In this document: positions 1-4,368 of the stretch, piece after piece
How positions within the stretch are numbered: position 1 is the first letter of the stretch
Layout: each line of letters starts with the position of its first letter
Source: AC-9 sp051984395
GTDB lineage: Bacteria; Actinomycetota; Acidimicrobiia; Acidimicrobiales; AC-9
Assembly (NCBI GenBank): GCA_051984395.1
Contig: JBPYEZ010000118.1
Location: forward strand, 1-7,017
Reading direction: 5' to 3'
Length of the DNA stretch: 7,017 bases
Made by a program: the position numbers and the translations under genes
The notes under the pieces: generated by a model
The model's database searches: none
What the model saw: only the letters and a program-made list of their open reading frames with translations
Told to the model about the DNA's origin: nothing

Positions 1-1083
1 CTCGAGGTGGCCCTGGGCCGCGACATCGCCGGGCGGCCGGTGATGGTGAACCTGGCCGAGATGCCGCACGTGCTCATCGCCGGCGCCACCGGCGCCGGCA
101 AGTCCTCGTGCATCAACTCGGTCGTCACCTCGATCCTGATGCGGTCCACCCCCGACCAGGTGCGGCTCATCCTCGTGGACCCGAAGCGGGTCGAGCTCGG
201 TCACTACAACGGCCTGCCCCACCTCCTCACTCAAGTCGTGGTCAACCCCAAGCGGGCCGCCAACGCGCTCATCTGGGCGGTGCACGAGATGGAGCGCCGC
301 TACGACCTCCTGGCCGAGGCCGGGATGCGCGACCTCGCCGGCTACAACCGAGCCGTCGACGCCGGCGAGCTCGTCGCCGAGCCGGCGCCGAACGACGGGG
401 AGGAGCGCTCCGTCGGTCGCCTTCCCTACGTGCTCGTCGTCGTCGACGAGCTCAACGACCTCATGATGGTCGCGGCGCGCGACGTCGAGGAGTCGATCTG
501 TCGGATCGCCCAGATGGCCCGCGCCGTCGGCATCCACCTCGTCATCGCCACGCAGCGACCGTCGGTCGACGTGATCACCGGCGTGATCAAGGCCAACATC
601 CCGTCCCGGCTGGCCTTCTCGGTGTCGTCGCTGGCCGACAGCCGGGTCATCCTCGATCAGGCGGGCGCCGAGCGGCTCATCGGCAAGGGTGACCTCCTCC
701 TGCTCCCGGCGACCTCGAGCAACCCCCGGCGTCTCCAGGGCCCCTGGGTCGGCGAGACGGAGGTGCGCGCCGTCGTCGCCCACTGGCGTCGCCAGAGCCA
801 GCCCCGGTACATCGAGGGCGTCGAAGGCGACGGTCCCTCCCAGGAGGACCGCAGCTACAGCGGCGAGGGTGACGACGAGGAGCTGGTCGCCCAGGCCATG
901 GAGCTGGTCGTGCGGTCGCAGCTGGGCTCGACCTCGATGCTCCAGCGGAAGTTGCGAGTGGGCTTCGCCCGGGCTGGTAGGTTGATGGACCTGCTGGAGC
1001 GACGCGGCGTCGTAGGGCCCTCCGAGGGCTCCAAGGCTCGTGCCGTGCTCATGACCCCCGAGGAGCTTGATCAGCGGGCATGA
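1..1083 (+). CDS. ftsK: DNA translocase FtsK/SpoIIIE, C-terminal part (5' end outside window)
   Basis: This is the motor and DNA-recognition part of FtsK, the hexameric ATPase that pumps double-stranded DNA at the division septum and helps resolve chromosome dimers. The frame is open from base 1, so the true start, the N-terminal membrane anchor and the linker lie to the left; the GTG at base 7 is internal. Numbering codons from base 1, the Walker A motif GATGAGKS is at 28-35 (K34), and the Walker B strand VVVDEL is at 146-151 (D149, E150). The family-typical stretch from QMARAVGIHLVIATQRPS through KANIPSR is at 171-203. A C-terminal winged-helix gamma domain, which reads KOPS-type polarity sequences in known FtsKs, is at about 291-352. 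The motor reads DELND where most family members I recall have DELAD, a minor change. The gene ends in an ATGA overlap with the carboxypeptidase gene. Identification is secure; the missing N-terminus prevents separating FtsK from SpoIIIE-like variants. Confidence 0.95.
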   Translation, partial: LEVALGRDIAGRPVMVNLAEMPHVLIAGATGAGKSSCINSVVTSILMRSTPDQVRLILVDPKRVELGHYNGLPHLLTQVVVNPKRAANALIWAVHEMERRYDLLAEAGMRDLAGYNRAVDAGELVAEPAPNDGEERSVGRLPYVLVVVDELNDLMMVAARDVEESICRIAQMARAVGIHLVIATQRPSVDVITGVIKANIPSRLAFSVSSLADSRVILDQAGAERLIGKGDLLLLPATSSNPRRLQGPWVGETEVRAVVAHWRRQSQPRYIEGVEGDGPSQEDRSYSGEGDDEELVAQAMELVVRSQLGSTSMLQRKLRVGFARAGRLMDLLERRGVVGPSEGSKARAVLMTPEELDQRA

Positions 1084-2348
1084 CTGAGGCATCGACCCGG
1101 CCGGCACTGCTGAAGCCGCTGGGTCCTGTTCGGACGCGGAAGCGATCGCGGCGTGTCCTCAAGTGGGCGCTCGTGGCGGTCCTGCTGGCCGTCGTCGCCT
1201 TCGTCGCGTTCCAGCTGACCCGAGGCGTGCCGGCGCCCGTCGTGCGTTCCGCGGTGCCGGCGAGCATCCGGGCGCCGGGCGCCCCACCCGCCCTTCCCTG
1301 GCCGGCCAAAGGAGAGGCCGTGGTGGGCCTCGTCGGGCAGGGCGCGCTGGGCTCCTCCGGCGGGAACGCGCCCGTGCCGATCGCCAGCGTGAGCAAGCTC
1401 ATGACCGCACTCGTGATCCTGCGCGACCATCCCATGGGTCCCGCCGACCCAGGACCACCGGTGGCCGTCACCCAGGCCGACGTCGATCAGTACAACGCAG
1501 CCGTGGCCGACAAGGAGTCGGCGGCGAAGGTGGCCCCCGGCGAGATGATCACCGAGCGCCAGATGCTCGACGCCCTGCTGGTCGGATCGGCGGACAACAT
1601 CAGCCACATCCTCGCCAACTGGGATGCCGGTAGCGAGCCCGCCTTCCTGGCCAAGATGAACGCCGGGGCCGCCGCCCTCGGGATGGGCGCCACCCACTAC
1701 GTCGACCTGAACGGGCTCAACGCGGCCACGGTCAGCACGGCGAGCGACCAGCTCACGGTGGCCCAGGCCGACATGGCAAACCCGACCTTCGCCGCCATCG
1801 TGCGCCAGCCCGAGGTGACGCTGCCGGTCGCCGGCAGGATCTTCAACTTCAACCGGCTGGTGGGCAAGGACGGGATCATCGGTGTCAAGACCGGTAACAC
1901 GATGGCGGCCCAATCCAATTGGGTCTTCGCCGCCGACCGGGTGGTGGGCGGCCAGCACGTGACCATCCTCGGCGTGATCCTGGGACAGCCTGGCCCTGCC
2001 GCCCCGCAGCCGGCGCTCGACAACGGCCGGACCCTCCTGGACGCCGCCGGCGCCACCCTGACCTCGGTCACGGTCGTCCCGGCGGGAGAGCCGGCGGCCA
2101 CGGTCACCGCGCCGTGGCTCAGCGGCCCCGTCCCCGCCTCGACCGGCGCTCCGGTCAACGTCCTCGGGTGGCCGGGCGTACAGGTGCAGACACAGTTCCA
2201 GCCGCAGAAGGTCGGCTCCTCGTTTCCCGCCGGGACCGTGGTGGGCACCCTGACCGTGCGGGCGGCGGGTCAGGTTCACCAGGTGCCGGTCAAGGCGACC
2301 ACCGCGCTGCCGGGCCCCTCGCTGCAGTGGCGTCTCCGCCACGTCTAA
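1080..2348 (+). CDS. D-alanyl-D-alanine carboxypeptidase, peptidase S11 family, membrane-anchored
   Basis: This is a 422-residue penicillin-binding-type serine peptidase that would trim the terminal D-Ala from peptidoglycan stem peptides outside the membrane. A basic stretch (residues 18-28) precedes one hydrophobic helix (about 29-46), suggesting an N-terminal signal anchor with the enzyme outside. The active-site SxxK motif is SVSK at 103-106 (S103, K106), and KTG is at 270-272. The middle motif reads SAD at 170-172, where the classical form is SxN, so Asp replaces the usual Asn. A beta-rich, Val/Thr/Pro-rich C-terminal region (about 320-415) resembles the accessory domain of PBP5-like enzymes. 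The final residues do not look like the amphipathic membrane helix of PBP5, consistent with N-terminal anchoring instead. An in-frame TGA at 1068-1070 makes ATG 1080 the earliest possible start. GAGGAG at 1060-1065 is 14 bases upstream, rather far, so translation is probably coupled to ftsK through the ATGA overlap. Family assignment is strong; substrate and activity are inferred. Confidence 0.9.
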   Translation: MTEASTRPALLKPLGPVRTRKRSRRVLKWALVAVLLAVVAFVAFQLTRGVPAPVVRSAVPASIRAPGAPPALPWPAKGEAVVGLVGQGALGSSGGNAPVPIASVSKLMTALVILRDHPMGPADPGPPVAVTQADVDQYNAAVADKESAAKVAPGEMITERQMLDALLVGSADNISHILANWDAGSEPAFLAKMNAGAAALGMGATHYVDLNGLNAATVSTASDQLTVAQADMANPTFAAIVRQPEVTLPVAGRIFNFNRLVGKDGIIGVKTGNTMAAQSNWVFAADRVVGGQHVTILGVILGQPGPAAPQPALDNGRTLLDAAGATLTSVTVVPAGEPAATVTAPWLSGPVPASTGAPVNVLGWPGVQVQTQFQPQKVGSSFPAGTVVGTLTVRAAGQVHQVPVKATTALPGPSLQWRLRHV

Positions 2349-2360
2349 CCTTCCTGGGCC

Positions 2361-2419
2361 GGCGACAACGCGAGCGTTGACGCCAACGCCGAGCTGAAGG
2401 AGAACTGCGAGTGCGTTGG
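2361..2419 (+). promoter_or_regulatory. Candidate leader with alternating stem-loops before trpB2
   Basis: The gap before trpB2 contains CAACG at 2366-2370, CGTTG at 2375-2379, CAACG at 2384-2388 and CGTTG at 2414-2418. The first pair sits in a hairpin with 10-base arms (2361-2370 and 2375-2384, nine of ten paired, four-base loop). The second and third copies form a 6-bp hairpin (GCGTTG 2374-2379 with CAACGC 2384-2389). The third and fourth can form a 7-bp stem (CCAACGC 2383-2389 with GCGTTGG 2413-2419) that loops out the ribosome binding site and pairs from the last base of the GTG start into codon 3. The structures exclude each other. No U-tract follows, so any control would more likely act on translation than termination. 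The pairings are seen in the sequence; a regulatory role is inferred. Confidence 0.35.
2397..2402 (+). promoter_or_regulatory. Ribosome binding site of trpB2
   Basis: AAGGAG lies eight bases before the GTG at 2411, close to ideal Shine-Dalgarno match and spacing. It fixes GTG 2411 as the start of the TrpB2-like gene. Confidence 0.85.
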
Positions 2420-3667
2420 GATCTTCCCCCGGACCGGCTGCCCGAGGCGTGGTACAACGCCGTACCCCGGCTGGCGACACCGTTGGAGCCGCCGCTGCAC
2501 CCGGCCACCCGCCAGCCGGTGGGTCCGGACGACCTGGCGCCGCTGTTCCCGATGGGCCTCATCGCCCAGGAGGTGTCGCCCGAACCCTGGATCGACATCC
2601 CCGGCGCCGTCCTCGACGTCCTGCGGCTGTGGCGGCCCACACCGCTCCTACGCGCGCACCGCCTGGAGGAGGCGCTCGGCACTCCCGCTCGCATCTACCT
2701 GAAGGACGAGTCCGTGTCGCCGGCCGGATCGCACAAGCCCAACACCGCTGTGGCGCAGGCGTACTACAACGCCGAGGAAGGTGTCCGGCGACTCACGACC
2801 GAGACCGGCGCCGGGCAGTGGGGAAGCGCCCTGGCCTTCGCCTCGCAGCTGTTCGACCTGGAGTGCATGGTCTACATGGTCAGGGCCTCGTTCGAGCAGA
2901 AGCCCTACCGGCGGGTGATGATGGAGGTCTGGGGAGGAAGCGTCGTGCCCTCGCCAGTCGTCCAACCGGAACATCCGGGGTCGCTGGGCATGGCCATCAG
3001 CGACGCGGTTCGGGATGCCGTCTCCCGCGAGGACAGCCACTACTCGCTGGGCTCGGTGCTCAACCACGTGCTGCTCCACCAGACGGTGATCGGGCTCGAG
3101 GCCAAGGAGCAACTGGCCCTGGCCGGCGAGGGACTGCCCGATGTGGTGGTCGGGTGCTGCGGGGGCGGGTCGAACTTCGGGGGCCTGGCGCTGCCGTTCC
3201 TTTCCGACGAGGGCGTGCGACTCGTGGCCGCCGAGCCGTCGGCCTGCGCCACCCTCACGACGGGTCGCTTCGACTACGACTACGGCGACACGGCCGGCCT
3301 GGCGCCGCTCCTGCCGATGTACACCCTGGGCCACGACTTCGTCCCCGAGCCCATCCACGCCGGGGGTCTCCGCTACCACGGTGACTCGCCGATCATCAGC
3401 AACCTGGTGCGGGCCGGTCGGATCGAGGCCACCGCCTACCCGCAGAGCAAGGTGTTCGAGGCCGCCGTGCAGTATGCGCGGACGCAGGGTCCCGTACCGG
3501 CTCCCGAGACCAGCCACGCCCTTCGTGCCGCCATCGACGAGGCCCTGGCGGCCAAGGAGGAGGGGGTGGAGCGCGTGATCCTGGTCGGCTACTCGGGACA
3601 CGGTCTGCTCGACCTCTCGGCCTTCGACGACTTCCTGCAGGGTCGCCTCGACGCCGAGCGCAGCTGA
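2411..3667 (+). CDS. trpB2: TrpB2-type tryptophan synthase beta chain-like PLP enzyme
   Basis: This is a 418-residue fold-type II PLP enzyme. TrpB2 enzymes condense indole with L-serine to tryptophan and often work without a tightly bound TrpA. Residues 1-75 match the long N-terminal extension that separates TrpB2 from TrpB1, with WRPTPLLRAHRLE following. The PLP-binding lysine is K109 in GSHKPN. E131 in ETGAGQWG is the predicted catalytic acid; Trp where TrpB1 has His is TrpB2-like. The phosphate loop GGGSN is at 251-255. HPGSLG, GSVLNHVLLHQTVIG, AGGLRYHG and a C-terminal SGHGLLDLS are further TrpB2 hallmarks. Compared with the family as I recall it, about 11 residues are missing between S181-P182 and H188-P189-G190. 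The loop after the PF of the NFGG...PF segment is also short. GTG is the start because of AAGGAG eight bases upstream. No trpA or other trp gene is in the window, so the true substrate may be salvaged indole or something else. The family call is firm; the reaction is inferred. Confidence 0.92.
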   Translation: MRWDLPPDRLPEAWYNAVPRLATPLEPPLHPATRQPVGPDDLAPLFPMGLIAQEVSPEPWIDIPGAVLDVLRLWRPTPLLRAHRLEEALGTPARIYLKDESVSPAGSHKPNTAVAQAYYNAEEGVRRLTTETGAGQWGSALAFASQLFDLECMVYMVRASFEQKPYRRVMMEVWGGSVVPSPVVQPEHPGSLGMAISDAVRDAVSREDSHYSLGSVLNHVLLHQTVIGLEAKEQLALAGEGLPDVVVGCCGGGSNFGGLALPFLSDEGVRLVAAEPSACATLTTGRFDYDYGDTAGLAPLLPMYTLGHDFVPEPIHAGGLRYHGDSPIISNLVRAGRIEATAYPQSKVFEAAVQYARTQGPVPAPETSHALRAAIDEALAAKEEGVERVILVGYSGHGLLDLSAFDDFLQGRLDAERS

Positions 3668-3762
3668 GGCCCCGTGCCGGTCGTCCCTGGTGCCGGCGGG
3701 TGACGACGTTCGCTCGGCGACCGACGACGGCGTTCCGCCACCGGTTCGGGTGCCGGGGGGCG

Positions 3763-3768
3763 TAGGGT
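3763..3768 (+). promoter_or_regulatory. Probable -10 element of a leaderless promoter for the GtrA gene
   Basis: TAGGGT matches the actinobacterial -10 form TAnnnT. It ends six bases before the A of ATG 3775, the spacing expected if transcription starts at or next to the start codon. No good Shine-Dalgarno sequence is present and no convincing -35 box is seen. Position and motif are observed; leaderless transcription is inferred. Confidence 0.5.
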
Positions 3769-3774
3769 GACTTG

Positions 3775-4368
3775 ATGGACGTCGAGCTCGACACCGCCGA
3801 GGCCGTGCGGGTGGGCGCCGGCAGCGCGGGCGACGGGAGCCCGGGCGACGGGAGCGGGGGGGAGGGCAACTCGAACGTTCGCGGTGCGGTCGCCCCCTGG
3901 TGGCGCCACCCGATCGTGCCCCGGGTCGTGCGCTACGCGCTGGGATCGGTGGTGGCCAGCCTGGTGAGCCTGGTCACCTTCGTGATCGTCTACGGCGTGC
4001 TGGGCGGGCTCACCCCCCGGCAGTCGAGCGTCGTCGCCAGCCTCGTGGGCATGGTGCCGGCCTACTTCCTCAACCGGAACTGGGCCTGGGGGCGCCGGGA
4101 CCGCTCGCACCTGGTCAAGGAGGTCGTTCCCTATCTGGTCGCGTCCGTGCTGGGCCTGGTGGCGGCGATGTGGTCGGTGGATGTCGCGTCCAGCCACGTC
4201 AAGTCGCTCACCAGCGACCGGACACTCCAGGTGGCGGTGGTGGCCCTGGCCTACGTCGGCACCTACGCCGCCCTCTGGTTCGGGAAGTTCCTCTTCTTCA
4301 ACGTCATCTTCACCCGGCCTCGCCGGGCCGCCGACGTCGTGTCCGCGCCCGGCGAAGAGGTCCTCTGA
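3775..4368 (+). CDS. GtrA-family small polytopic membrane protein
   Basis: This is a 197-residue protein with the GtrA/GtcA/DPMS-like layout. An Asp/Gly/Ser-rich cytoplasmic N-terminus (1-43) is followed by four predicted membrane helices at about 47-77, 84-99, 117-137 and 152-179. The family-typical NRNWAWG is at 100-106, just after helix 2, and a basic tail follows helix 4. GtrA proteins are thought to move polyprenyl-phosphate-linked sugars across the cytoplasmic membrane for decoration of surface polymers such as O-antigen, teichoic acid or arabinogalactan. ATG 3775 is chosen because TAGGGT is correctly placed for a leaderless start; TTG 3772 directly before it is possible and adds one residue. 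The N-terminal 40 residues are longer than in many GtrA proteins and contain a tandem duplication. The gene appears to be transcribed separately from trpB2. Its last 59 bases overlap the 3' end of the opposing YfhO-type gene. Family confidence is high; the sugar carried is unknown. Confidence 0.88.
   Translation: MDVELDTAEAVRVGAGSAGDGSPGDGSGGEGNSNVRGAVAPWWRHPIVPRVVRYALGSVVASLVSLVTFVIVYGVLGGLTPRQSSVVASLVGMVPAYFLNRNWAWGRRDRSHLVKEVVPYLVASVLGLVAAMWSVDVASSHVKSLTSDRTLQVAVVALAYVGTYAALWFGKFLFFNVIFTRPRRAADVVSAPGEEVL
3826..3855 (+). repeat. Two tandem 15-bp units in the GtrA N-terminus
   Basis: Units at 3826-3840 and 3841-3855 match at 14 of 15 bases and encode AGDGS then PGDGS. They are in frame, so they lengthen the low-complexity cytoplasmic tail without disrupting it. 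A recent in-frame duplication is the likely origin. Confidence 0.7.

Noticed and set aside
1335..1342. GGGCAGGG here and at 5126-5133, matching the E. coli KOPS consensus GGGNAGGG, near an ftsK gene
   Set aside because: Such octamers are frequent by chance in GC-rich DNA, KOPS sequences differ between lineages, and two copies in 7 kb carry no polarity information.
2377..2406. TTGACG at 2377-2382 as a -35 box for a trpB2 promoter
   Set aside because: No TAnnnT-like -10 is found at 16-18 bases, and the implied start point would fall at or after the GTG, leaving the ribosome binding site out of the transcript.
1071..2480. A 469-codon antisense frame opposite the carboxypeptidase gene
   Set aside because: Composition is Gly/Arg/His-rich with no domain pattern, and it lies across a gene with intact S11 motifs and a gap; it is a shadow of GC-rich coding DNA.
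3674..3756. Three copies of GTGCCGG (3674-3680, 3690-3696, 3750-3756) in the trpB2-GtrA gap as operator or terminator elements
   Set aside because: Spacing is irregular, the heptamer is common in this composition, the copies are direct repeats that do not form a hairpin, and no T-tract is present.
4356..4366. AGAGG-T-CCTCT inverted repeat at the end of the GtrA gene as a terminator
   Set aside because: The loop is a single base, so the usable stem is only about three pairs, and no T-tract follows.
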